Source: Thiobacillus denitrificans
GTDB lineage: Bacteria; Pseudomonadota; Gammaproteobacteria; Burkholderiales; Thiobacillaceae
Length of the DNA stretch: 64,000 nucleotides
Direction: 5' to 3'
NCBI GenBank assembly: GCA_002403375.1
Contig: DHHQ01000008.1
Location: 89,233 to 153,232 of the forward strand
Part shown: in pieces, positions 25,787 to 32,583 of the stretch
Layout: each line of letters starts with the position of its first letter
How positions within the stretch are numbered: the stretch's first letter is position 1
Notes under the pieces: model-generated
Database searches by the model: none
Told to the model about the DNA's origin: nothing
Seen by the model: the letters and a program-made list of their open reading frames with translations, nothing else
Made by a program: the position numbers and the translations under genes

Positions 25787-26250
25787 GCGGCCTGTCGGTC
25801 GGTGGCCCGCAGCAGGTTCATGCACGCGCGGTTGGCCGCCAGCTCCAGCGCGGTGAAGCCGTCGAGGGTCTCCAGCGTGGGGTCGGCGCCGGCGTCCAGG
25901 AGCAGCCTGACGATGTCGGTCTTGCCGGCCGAGGCGGCGTAGATCAACGCGGTGGCGCCGTTGACGTTCTGGCTGTCGAGCGGCGCGCCGGCCTTGATGA
26001 GCGCGTTCGCGCAGGGGGCGCTGCCGGCGTAGCAGGCGAACCAGAGCGCACCGTTGCCGTCGGCGTTCATCGCGCCCGGGTCCGCACCGCGCGACAGCAG
26101 GTCGCCGATGTAGCCGATGCGGCCGAGGCGGGCGGCATGCATCAGCGGCGTGGTGGCGTTGGCGATGCGGCCATGCAGGGCCTGCTGCAGCGAGTCGGAA
26201 ACGGGGAAGCCCTGGTTTTCGAGCCAGGCCTTGAGCGCGGTGTCATTCAT
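25783..26250 (-). CDS. Ankyrin repeat protein
   Basis: A 155-aa protein made of about four ankyrin repeats (NATTPLMHAARLGRIGYIGD, NGALWFACYAGSAPCANALI, NGATALIYAASAGKTDIVRL, DGFTALELAANR). It is close in sequence to the ankyrin half of the rhodanese fusion at 23957-24727 (shared GALWFAC/HALWFAC and QNVNGAT), indicating local duplication. It overlaps the SagB-type gene (26243) by 8 bp. It is probably a soluble adaptor. Confidence 0.85.
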   Translation of the reverse strand: MNDTALKAWLENQGFPVSDSLQQALHGRIANATTPLMHAARLGRIGYIGDLLSRGADPGAMNADGNGALWFACYAGSAPCANALIKAGAPLDSQNVNGATALIYAASAGKTDIVRLLLDAGADPTLETLDGFTALELAANRACMNLLRATDRQAA

Positions 26251-27823
26251 CGTAGGCGGGCAGGGTGAGGAGGCGGGGATCGTCGACAGGCATGCCCACG
26301 GCGAAGTGGTACAGCACCTGGAAACGGTTGTCGGTGAGGCCGAGCACGTCGTGGTCGGCGTCGTCGAAGAAGCAGCCGATGCCGGTGCCGCGCCAGCCGG
26401 CGGCCTCGGCCTCGAGCGTGACGACGTGGCCGAGCATGCCCGCCTCCCAGTGCAGGTGGCGGTAGGCGGCGGGGTTCTCCGCGATGGGCGCGGCGAATTC
26501 GGCCAGCAGCATGAAGGTGACGGCGCCGTGCGAGGCGATGTCCTGATGGCACGACAGCGTGCGCGCCGTCCTGGTGGCGGTGGCCTGCAGCAGGCGATAG
26601 AGGGGCAGGTCGGGGTCGGCCGCCTCCCATGCGAATTCGGCGCGCGGGGCCTCGCGCAGCGCGGCTGCGGCGGCGTCGCTGCGCGGCAGCGCGTACAGGC
26701 CCGGCGGGACGCCTTCCACCCGGTGCACCAGCAGCAGCGGATGCACGCGCGGGGCGTGCGGCCACACATTCCAAACCGGCGCGCCGCCGGGCAGCAGGCA
26801 CGCCAGCAGGCGGCGGAACACGGCGTGGGGCAGGACCGAGCGGCCGTCGAAGGCCTGGGCGCTGCGCCGATGGAGAATGACTTCGGTTGCCGGCCGGATG
26901 GAAGTCGAAGGCAGCGGCGCGGGTTGAGGTGGGCGTGCTGCGGCGGAGGGGAGCGCGCCGCGCGTGGCCGCCGCCACGTCGTCGATCACCGGCCACTGGT
27001 AGAGCGGGCGCGGGTCGAGCAGGCCGGGCGTGCCGGCCCATCCGGTCCAGCCGCAGGGGGGCGAGGCGTCTGTTTCGAGCGCGACGATGACCTCGGGCTC
27101 CTCCGCTTCCACCCCGGCAAAATCCGTCTCGCGGTCGAGCCCCAGGCAGTCGGCCACTTCGGGCGAGTCGAGACGCAGCAGCTGCGCACGCCAGCCGAGC
27201 AGGGTCGCCGCGTAGCTGACGGCGGCGAGCACGTGGCCGAGGTCGAGCTGGCAGTAGCGGAAGGCGCGCTCGCCGTATTTCCAGGCTTCGCGCCAGTGGA
27301 TCGAACTGAACCCCAGCCACAGGCCGGGCGCGGGAGATTCAGTGCCCCAGGCCCGTTGTTCCAGCGCATGCGTGCGGCCTTGGTAGTGGTGCAGGCCGTC
27401 GGGAATCCCCTGCACGCCGGCGGCGATGACATACGTTTCGGTGGGGTGCAGGTTGCCCGAGGACGGGTGGGCCCGCAGCGCCCAGCGTGCGCCGGCGTAT
27501 TCCTTCCAGGCGGTGATGCCGACGCTCAGGCGCAGCAGGGTGCCGAGCGAATCAACATCGAGCGGCGCCGGCGGACGCGCGTCGGGCAACGCGTTCCAGG
27601 TGATGTCGAGCTCGGGCAGGTCGCGTGGCAGGGCCAGGGTCTGCGCGCCGGCCCAGTCGCGGAACGGGTCGGGCTGCGCGTCCCAGTCGAGCGTGCCCGG
27701 CCCGGCGGCGTAGCGGTCGAGGTGGTGCTTGGTGCGCTGGTGGTAGTCGAGCACCGAGCGACTGGTCGAAGCGTCCATGCGCGGTTGGACAGTCGTTCCA
27801 GCGAACGGTGCCGCGAGCGTCAT
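26243..27823 (-). CDS. SagB/ThcOx-type nitroreductase-family protein
   Basis: A 526-aa protein with two nitroreductase-like halves. The N-terminal half has the flavin-binding HPSSGNLHPTETYV (about residue 117) and the C-terminal half ends with GMLGHVVTLEAEAAGWRGTGIG, the usual second FMN region. SagB-like enzymes oxidise substrates with FMN; those near peptide genes form azolines, but no precursor peptide or YcaO partner is visible here. It lies inside the nif accessory operon, overlapping the NifZ-like gene by 4 bp. A redox role in nitrogenase support is inference. Confidence 0.82.
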   Translation of the reverse strand: MTLAAPFAGTTVQPRMDASTSRSVLDYHQRTKHHLDRYAAGPGTLDWDAQPDPFRDWAGAQTLALPRDLPELDITWNALPDARPPAPLDVDSLGTLLRLSVGITAWKEYAGARWALRAHPSSGNLHPTETYVIAAGVQGIPDGLHHYQGRTHALEQRAWGTESPAPGLWLGFSSIHWREAWKYGERAFRYCQLDLGHVLAAVSYAATLLGWRAQLLRLDSPEVADCLGLDRETDFAGVEAEEPEVIVALETDASPPCGWTGWAGTPGLLDPRPLYQWPVIDDVAAATRGALPSAAARPPQPAPLPSTSIRPATEVILHRRSAQAFDGRSVLPHAVFRRLLACLLPGGAPVWNVWPHAPRVHPLLLVHRVEGVPPGLYALPRSDAAAAALREAPRAEFAWEAADPDLPLYRLLQATATRTARTLSCHQDIASHGAVTFMLLAEFAAPIAENPAAYRHLHWEAGMLGHVVTLEAEAAGWRGTGIGCFFDDADHDVLGLTDNRFQVLYHFAVGMPVDDPRLLTLPAYDE

Positions 27824-28098
27824 GGCGCGACCGGCTGGTAGGACAGTTCGTCCGCCAGGCAGCCGATCGGCTCGGCGAGGCTGCCGTTCGGCCCGGTCTC
27901 GAAGCTGACCAGGTAGATCTCGTCCTCGGGTGCGGCCTCGGCGTGGCCGACGTTGACCACCATGCCGCGGGTGCCGGCGGGGGCGAGCAGATCGCCGGGG
28001 CGGATGCCGGGAATGCCGCTCTCGCCGGTCTCCTCGAGCGGGTCGTTGAACAGGTCGAGTGCGGCGAACACGCGGTCGCCCGGTTGGAAGGTGCTCAT
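27820..28098 (-). CDS. NifZ-domain protein
   Basis: A 92-aa single-domain protein with NifZ features: GDRVFAALDLFND near the start, PGIRPGDLLAPAGTRGMVVNVG in the middle, IYLVSFE, and IGCLADEL at the end. NifZ aids P-cluster formation. The start overlaps the apbE stop (TGATG). A different gene that begins MEQRFDFG at the left edge is probably the classical nifZ, so the organism appears to have two NifZ-domain proteins. Confidence 0.8.
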   Translation of the reverse strand: MSTFQPGDRVFAALDLFNDPLEETGESGIPGIRPGDLLAPAGTRGMVVNVGHAEAAPEDEIYLVSFETGPNGSLAEPIGCLADELSYQPVAP

Positions 28099-29174
28099 CA
28101 GGCGATCTCCACGGTTGTGACGCTCGCAGGCGGCGCGACGAACTCGAGCTTCGCGGCCATGCCGGGGGTGAGCTGCACCCGCCCGGCCTCGTCGACGAGC
28201 ATGACCTCGCTCACGCCCATGCTGCGAGCCACTTCCGGCCAGGCCTCGGCGCCCGCCACCACCAGCGCGGTCGCGGCGACGTCGGCGCGCGCCGCGTCGG
28301 GGTGCAGCACGGTGGCGGACACCACGTGGGTCGCCGGCTGGCCGCTGCGCGGGTCGATGATGTGCGGGTAGCGGCGGTCGCCGTGCTGGCGGTAGCGCTC
28401 GTAGGTGCCTGAGGTCACCACCGCCATGCGGCCGCTGACTTCGAGCGAGGCGATCGCGCCGCCATTCTGCGAATGGCGCAAATCAGAGTGGCCGCCTTGC
28501 GGATGGCGCACGCCGATCCGCCAGGGGCGGCCGCCGCGCGTGCCGGACACGGCGAGGTTGCCGCCGAGGTTGACCAGGGCGTCGGCGTAGCCGCGCGTGG
28601 CCAGCCGGTCGAGCGCCTGGTTCAGCGCCACACCCTTGGCGTGGCCGCCGAGGTCGAGCTGCACCTGCGGGTTGCGGCTGCCGACGCGGCTGCCATCGAA
28701 CACCAGGTCGTCCATGCTGGGCGCGGCGGCGACCAGTTCGGCCACCGCGTCGGCATGCGGCGGCGTGCCGACCGGCATCTCGTCGTTGTGGAAGCCCCAC
28801 AGTCCGACCAGGCGGCCGATCGCCGGGTTGAACAGGCCGCCGCTGGCGCGCGCGAGGTCGCGCGCCTGGTGCAGCAGCGGCAGCAGGTCGTCGTCGACCT
28901 CGTGGGTGCGGCCGGCAGCGATGGCGCGGTTGAGGTCACCGAGCGCGCCCGGCTTCCACGCGTGCCAGTCGCGGTTCTGCCGGGTGAAGGCGTGCGACAC
29001 GTCGGCGATCGCCGCGCGCGCGGCCGCCTTGTCGGAGGCCAGCACGTCGACCCCGACCAGGGTGCCGAAGACGTACATCGTCTCGCTGACCACGGCTTCG
29101 GCGCGCGAGCAGCCCACGGCCGGCAGCAGGCAGGCGCCGAGGCCGAGCTTCATGAAATCACGACGGTTGAGCAT
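28098..29174 (-). CDS. apbE: FAD:protein FMN transferase ApbE
   Basis: A 358-aa ApbE-family protein. The N-terminus has a twin-arginine motif (RRDFMK) and a lipobox (LPAVGC), so it is probably exported and lipid-anchored. Family motifs: LDLGGHAKGVALNQ, ALVNLGGNLAVSG, HIIDPRSGQPA and ADVAATALV. It covalently attaches FMN to proteins such as RnfG and RnfD. In a nif operon that suggests support for an Rnf complex feeding electrons to ferredoxin, though no rnf genes lie in this window. A 170-bp gap separates it from the upstream gene. Confidence 0.92.
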   Translation of the reverse strand: MLNRRDFMKLGLGACLLPAVGCSRAEAVVSETMYVFGTLVGVDVLASDKAAARAAIADVSHAFTRQNRDWHAWKPGALGDLNRAIAAGRTHEVDDDLLPLLHQARDLARASGGLFNPAIGRLVGLWGFHNDEMPVGTPPHADAVAELVAAAPSMDDLVFDGSRVGSRNPQVQLDLGGHAKGVALNQALDRLATRGYADALVNLGGNLAVSGTRGGRPWRIGVRHPQGGHSDLRHSQNGGAIASLEVSGRMAVVTSGTYERYRQHGDRRYPHIIDPRSGQPATHVVSATVLHPDAARADVAATALVVAGAEAWPEVARSMGVSEVMLVDEAGRVQLTPGMAAKLEFVAPPASVTTVEIA

Positions 29175-29265
29175 GGCGGGTCTCCTTGAAAACTGAACGC
29201 GAAGGCGGTGAAAAAATCGTAGCGAGCGAGTCGCAGCAGGGTGCGGACGGCGCGCAGAGACCGGA

Positions 29266-29283
29266 ATGTACTTTTGGGTACAT
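29266..29283. promoter_or_regulatory. Inverted repeat upstream of apbE
   Basis: ATGTAC-TTTTGG-GTACAT, with perfect 6-bp arms, lies in the only sizeable gap (29175-29345) of the accessory operon, about 90 bp before apbE. It may be an operator or part of an internal promoter. I see no -24/-12 element of good quality here. Confidence 0.35.
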
Positions 29284-29345
29284 GAGGATTTCGAGCACCG
29301 CCCAAGCCCTGATCCGGCTCGCGCAGTAGATTTGTTCACCGCCTG

Positions 29346-29768
29346 TCATCCGAGCAGCACCTCGTAGGCATACCGCAGCAAGTTCATCTCCGCCGGCGTG
29401 CTGCCGGTCGCCTCGGTAATGGCGACGAAGCGTCCGCCCAGCGCCGCTGCCTCGTCGAAGGGCGGGTCGAGGGTGGTGAAGCTGGCGAGGTGCACGGCGA
29501 CCGGACCGTCCGGCGTATCGACCGTGGCCTGGAATTCCGGCTCGTGGACCAGGCTGCCGGCGGGCAGGCCCAGCGTGTTTTCGGCCGCCTTGAGGAAGAC
29601 CGCCGGGTGGGGCACCACCTGCGGCGGCGCAGCGTCCTCGATCAGGTCGGACAGCGGCGGCAGCGGCATGAACGCGAGGGTGCCGTGCGGCAGGCGCAGA
29701 AAGCGCAGGCGGCCGCTGGTCTTCTGCTTGTGGGCGAGGATCAGGCGCAGGTTGGCGGGCAGGTCCAT
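29346..29768 (-). CDS. nif-operon protein of unknown function (140 aa)
   Basis: A 140-aa soluble alpha/beta protein, not recognised. It is rich in proline and hydrophobic residues (LAFMPLPPLSDLIED), with no cysteines and no membrane segment. I chose the second ATG (29768), with GGAG 8 nt upstream; an ATG three codons earlier has the GGAG too close. It lies 13 bp after the 115-aa gene in the same run. Confidence 0.6.
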   Translation of the reverse strand: MDLPANLRLILAHKQKTSGRLRFLRLPHGTLAFMPLPPLSDLIEDAAPPQVVPHPAVFLKAAENTLGLPAGSLVHEPEFQATVDTPDGPVAVHLASFTTLDPPFDEAAALGGRFVAITEATGSTPAEMNLLRYAYEVLLG

Positions 29769-29781
29769 GGCATCCACTCCG

Positions 29782-30129
29782 TCACACCGCCGCCAGCAGG
29801 CGCGGTTCGACCTTCAGCGTGCCGTCGCGTCCCCACACCGTGACGGCCTCGACGAACCAGCCGGGTTTGTCCGGGTGCTGCGTCAGCACGTCGTATTCGG
29901 CGTAGTAGCTGCCGTCGCTGTTGAGCGTGAGGCTGCCGCAGCGGATGCCCTGGCGGTTGCGCCAGGTGCCCGCGTAGCTGGGCAGGCTGCTGGCCGGGTC
30001 GGTGACCTCGACGAACACCGCGTCCTCGAGCTGGATCGGCGGCAGCGGCTCGGCGCCGTAGCGCGCCGCCTCCTGCGCCAGTGCCCGGCACAGCTGCTCG
30101 GCGGTCTTCAGCCAGGTCGCGGGCAGCAT
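29782..30129 (-). CDS. nif-operon protein of unknown function (115 aa)
   Basis: A 115-aa soluble protein with a helical N-terminus (WLKTAEQLCRALAQEAARYG) and a beta-rich remainder (YAGTWRNRQGIRCGSLTLNS). A GTG three codons upstream overlaps the ferredoxin stop (GTGA) and is an alternative start. Position directly after a [2Fe-2S] ferredoxin gene within the operon suggests a nif accessory role; nothing more is visible. Confidence 0.6.
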   Translation of the reverse strand: MLPATWLKTAEQLCRALAQEAARYGAEPLPPIQLEDAVFVEVTDPASSLPSYAGTWRNRQGIRCGSLTLNSDGSYYAEYDVLTQHPDKPGWFVEAVTVWGRDGTLKVEPRLLAAV

Positions 30130-30134
30130 CGCTT

Positions 30135-30458
30135 TCACCAGATCTCGGCCGGCGCCAGCAGGCGCTCCACCGGCTGGCCGCCCAGGAGGTGCTGGTCGAA
30201 GATGGCGTTGATGTCCTCGACCTTGACGTTGTTGTAGAGGATGCCCTCGGGGTAGACCAGCACGTTGGGCCCCATGCCGCACGGGCCGATGCAGCCGGCG
30301 AGCGTCACCGCGACCTTGTTGAAGCACTGCCGCTGCTGGAGCTGGTAGAGGAGCTCGTCCTGCACCTCGCGGCAGCCGCGCTCGGCGCACGAGCCGCGCG
30401 GGTGGCCGGCGGGCCTGGCCTGCGAACAAACGAAGACGTGTTTTTCGGGTTTCGGCAT
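30135..30458 (-). CDS. Thioredoxin-like [2Fe-2S] ferredoxin
   Basis: A 107-aa ferredoxin of the thioredoxin-like class. Probable ligands are C11, C24, C56 and C60 (C-x12-C ... C-x3-C), with C29 and C45 as extra cysteines. Members encoded in nif clusters (for example in Azotobacter and clostridia) have been linked to the MoFe protein. The start lies 12 bp beyond the repeat element 30471-30705, leaving TTGGAG as ribosome-binding site. Confidence 0.9.
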   Translation of the reverse strand: MPKPEKHVFVCSQARPAGHPRGSCAERGCREVQDELLYQLQQRQCFNKVAVTLAGCIGPCGMGPNVLVYPEGILYNNVKVEDINAIFDQHLLGGQPVERLLAPAEIW

Positions 30459-30470
30459 GGTGGGCTCCAA

Positions 30471-30705
30471 CCTAGAAACTGCAGTTGGACGCGCTCGATG
30501 GCGCGTCTGGGCGAGTGGCTGCCGCGAAGGGAGGAGGCGGCAGGCCGGGGCCTGCAACGACGAGCGACAAAGGCAGGCGCACGACCAGATGTGGCAGCGG
30601 GTGCGTAGCGGAGTCACCCTTTCGGCGACTCGGATCGAAGGCATAGGCGTTAGCGTTCATGCGGGATTCCTCTATCAACAAAAGCGGTCAACTGCGGTTT
30701 CTAGG
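30471..30705 (-). repeat. MITE-like element, copy 2 (235 bp)
   Basis: Terminal inverted repeats CCTAGAAACTGCAGTTG (left) and, read on the minus strand, CCTAGAAACCGCAGTTG (right). It matches the element at 27-266 along its length in the same orientation relative to the nif genes. It starts 1 bp after the fdxB stop and ends 12 bp before the [2Fe-2S] ferredoxin ATG, so it sits inside one transcription unit without breaking either gene. No target duplication is evident. Confidence 0.82.
30472..30660 (-). CDS. 62-aa ORF carried by repeat element, copy 2
   Basis: The ATG at 30660 has GAGGAA 8 nt upstream, and the stop TAG is part of the terminal repeat. It encodes 62 residues ending DAPSSASNCSF, the same length and frame as the ORF in copy 1, with strongest similarity in the hydrophobic-proline C-terminal half. 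Product unknown. It may be a translated spacer or a peptide with a role in the element itself. Confidence 0.45.
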   Translation of the reverse strand: MNANAYAFDPSRRKGDSATHPLPHLVVRLPLSLVVAGPGLPPPPFAAATRPDAPSSASNCSF

Positions 30706-30706
30706 T

Positions 30707-30994
30707 TCATGCGTTGAGGGAAAGGGGCTGGTGGGTGTGGCACTGCTTGGGGCAGACCCGCGAGCAGGAGCCGCAGCCGATGCAGTCGAGCGCGTTGGCG
30801 ATCGACATCACCATGGCGTTGTCCTCGTCGTCGTAGCTGTCGTCGTCGGCTTCGCGTTCGACCAGGTCGAACACGTCGCGCGGGCAGACCTTGAAGCAGC
30901 GGCCGCAGCCGATGCAGGTCTGCTGGTCGAGCTGCACCAGGAAGGTCGGGGTCCAGGCGGCGCCGCCGCGGGTGAGTCCGGTGATGGGTTCCAT
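30707..30994 (-). CDS. fdxB: Ferredoxin III, nif-specific (2x[4Fe-4S])
   Basis: A 95-aa ferredoxin with two clusters: C27-x2-C30-x2-C33-x3-C37 and C71-x2-C74-x2-C77-x3-C81, separated by an acidic insert (EADDDSYDDEDN). This insert pattern is typical of the nif-specific FdxB family. It is probably an electron donor in cofactor biosynthesis or to nitrogenase. It lies 1 bp after the DUF683 gene, in the order nifX-rseC-DUF269-DUF683-fdxB. Confidence 0.92.
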   Translation of the reverse strand: MEPITGLTRGGAAWTPTFLVQLDQQTCIGCGRCFKVCPRDVFDLVEREADDDSYDDEDNAMVMSIANALDCIGCGSCSRVCPKQCHTHQPLSLNA

Positions 30995-30995
30995 G

Positions 30996-31208
30996 TCAGC
31001 TGCCTTTCTGCGCCGCGGCGAGGCGCGCGTTGGCGTCGGCCCAGGCCTTGCAGGCGTCGTAGGTGGATTGCGCGATCGGGTGGATCTCCGCGTAGGCCGC
31101 GGGCAGGCGGTCTTCCACCAGGTCGTGCAGCTGCGACGCCCACTCGCTGGCGATCCGCTTGAGCTTTTTCACCTCGCGGTCGAGGTCCTTGAGTTCGTCT
31201 TCGCTCAT
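30996..31208 (-). CDS. DUF683 / CCE_0567-family nif protein
   Basis: A 70-aa helical-hairpin protein (LDREVKKLKRIASEWASQLHD ... EIHPIAQSTYDACKAW) of the small Rop-like family found beside nifX and DUF269 genes. A cyanobacterial member has been described as a metal-binding protein. It lies 12 bp after the DUF269 gene; AGGTG precedes the start. Confidence 0.85.
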   Translation of the reverse strand: MSEDELKDLDREVKKLKRIASEWASQLHDLVEDRLPAAYAEIHPIAQSTYDACKAWADANARLAAAQKGS

Positions 31209-31220
31209 CTCGGCACCTCC

Positions 31221-31688
31221 TCAGAGCTCGGCGACGTCGCGGTGCGCGGCGATCATGGCGAGCGCGGCGGCGAGCAGCTTGTCGGCCTCTTCCTTCATCT
31301 TCGCCAGGCTCTCGTAGCCGTAGCGGTGCACGTCGCGCACGGTGCGGTCGATCACCACCAGCTTGCCCACCGTGATCAGTGCGCGGCCGAAGCCTTCGTG
31401 GGTGATGTTCAGCATCGGCACGGCCATCAGCCCGCATTCCTTTTCGATCAGCGCGGCGATGCCGTTGTAGAACGCCTTCACGCGCGACAGCGTCTGTTCG
31501 TCGGGGTCGCCGATCACCGGAATCTCGCGGCGCTGCTCCTTGGTGAGCACGTAGGGCGCGAGGATGCGCGTCACCGGCCAGCCGTCGTAGGTGCCGTAGC
31601 TGTCGAGGGCGCGCATCTGCTTCACCATCTCCTTGATGAAATCGGTTTCGAGAATGGGGTCGAGTTCGAGCGTTGCGGCGTCAGTCAT
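31221..31688 (-). CDS. NifX-associated protein, DUF269
   Basis: A 155-aa protein of the NifX-associated family. Recognisable segments are FIKEMVKQMRALDSYGTYDG at about residue 17 and VGKLVVIDRTVRDVHRYGYE near 107. The family is nearly always next to nifX; its role in FeMo-co synthesis is not settled. GGAG precedes ATG 31688; the open frame to 31769 is not family-like. It overlaps the RseC-like gene end by 8 bp. Confidence 0.88.
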   Translation of the reverse strand: MTDAATLELDPILETDFIKEMVKQMRALDSYGTYDGWPVTRILAPYVLTKEQRREIPVIGDPDEQTLSRVKAFYNGIAALIEKECGLMAVPMLNITHEGFGRALITVGKLVVIDRTVRDVHRYGYESLAKMKEEADKLLAAALAMIAAHRDVAEL

Positions 31689-32151
31689 GGGGGTCTCCTG
31701 GGGTGGGGGAATCGGTGGGGCGGGAAACGTGGATGCGCGGTGCGCGGGAAAGCACCCGGGCGACGGCAAGCCCGGCGGCGAATCCGGCCGCCGTCGCCGC
31801 GGCCGCGGCGGCGTCGCCGAGGCCCGCGAGCGTCGCGGCGATGGCGCCGGCGACCGACAGCAGCGCGGGCAGCAGATAGGCGAGAAGCCCGGCGCGCAGC
31901 AGGTCGGATTCGGCGAGGTTCAGCACCAGGCGGTCGCCCGGCTCGAGCGGCAGATCGCAGGCGAGCGCCACCGGGGGCCTGTTGCGGCCGAGGAACTTGC
32001 CGAGGCCCGATACGCCGCAGCTGCTCTGCGCGTGGCAGGCCGCGCAGCCCTGCTGCGAGGACGCCTCGACCCAGACCTTGCCGGGGCCGACGGAGACGAC
32101 GCGCGTGCGGGTTTCGATCGAACGAGGCTCGATCGAGGAGGCTTCGGTCAT
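31681..32151 (-). CDS. RseC/MucC-like SoxR-reducing protein
   Basis: A 156-aa RseC-family protein. A cytoplasmic cysteine-rich region, C-x2-C-x5-C (GCAACHAQSSCG), precedes two transmembrane helices (about 87-135), and the C-terminus is cytoplasmic. Family members work with Rnf/Rsx complexes. The ATGA overlap with nifX indicates translational coupling. Together with apbE downstream it points to an Rnf-type complex used for nitrogen fixation. Confidence 0.85.
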   Translation of the reverse strand: MTEASSIEPRSIETRTRVVSVGPGKVWVEASSQQGCAACHAQSSCGVSGLGKFLGRNRPPVALACDLPLEPGDRLVLNLAESDLLRAGLLAYLLPALLSVAGAIAATLAGLGDAAAAAATAAGFAAGLAVARVLSRAPRIHVSRPTDSPTPGDPHD

Positions 32152-32573
32152 TCCTGCCACCCTTCCTCGGCCATCGAGCCGAAGCGGTCGCCCGCGTTCT
32201 GGCGCTTGATCTGCTTGACCATCCAGGCCGGCGGGCTGCTCGCGAGGCTCTGCCCCAGTTCGCCCAGCAGGGTGTCGATGGGGGTGCCTTCCTCGACCTT
32301 CAGCGGCTGGATGTCGCGCGCCAGCAGCTGCTTGATCGCGGACGCGCCGACGGCGTTGCAGTACACCGCGGCGCAGCCGGCGAGCAGGTCGATCTTGGCG
32401 GCGAGCTTGCCTTCGTGGCCGTCCATCGCGGTGTCGCGGTCGGTGAATTCGGCCACCTCGACCAGGCGCGCGTCGGCGTCGGACAGTTCGTAGATCGCGA
32501 ACGATTCCGCGGCGCCGAAGTGCTGGTCGACCTGGCGGCGGTCGCTGCTGGCGAAAGCGATTTTCACGCTCAT
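32148..32573 (-). CDS. nifX: FeMo-cofactor carrier NifX
   Basis: A 141-aa NifX: the NifX/NafY fold with VDQHFGAAESFAIYEL (residue about 15) and CNAVGASAIKQLL. It binds NifB-co and the VK-cluster in transit to NifEN. GAGGAG lies 7 nt before the ATG at 32573, 10 bp after nifN. The C-terminal tail (residues about 105-141) is charged and typical. Confidence 0.93.
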   Translation of the reverse strand: MSVKIAFASSDRRQVDQHFGAAESFAIYELSDADARLVEVAEFTDRDTAMDGHEGKLAAKIDLLAGCAAVYCNAVGASAIKQLLARDIQPLKVEEGTPIDTLLGELGQSLASSPPAWMVKQIKRQNAGDRFGSMAEEGWQE

Positions 32574-32583
32574 GCTCGACTCC

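Noticed and set aside
29158..29349. 63-codon minus-strand frame filling the gap before apbE, with ATGA overlap at its start
   Set aside because: Spacing is tempting, but the sequence looks like random translation, there is no ribosome-binding site of note, and an inverted repeat lies within it.
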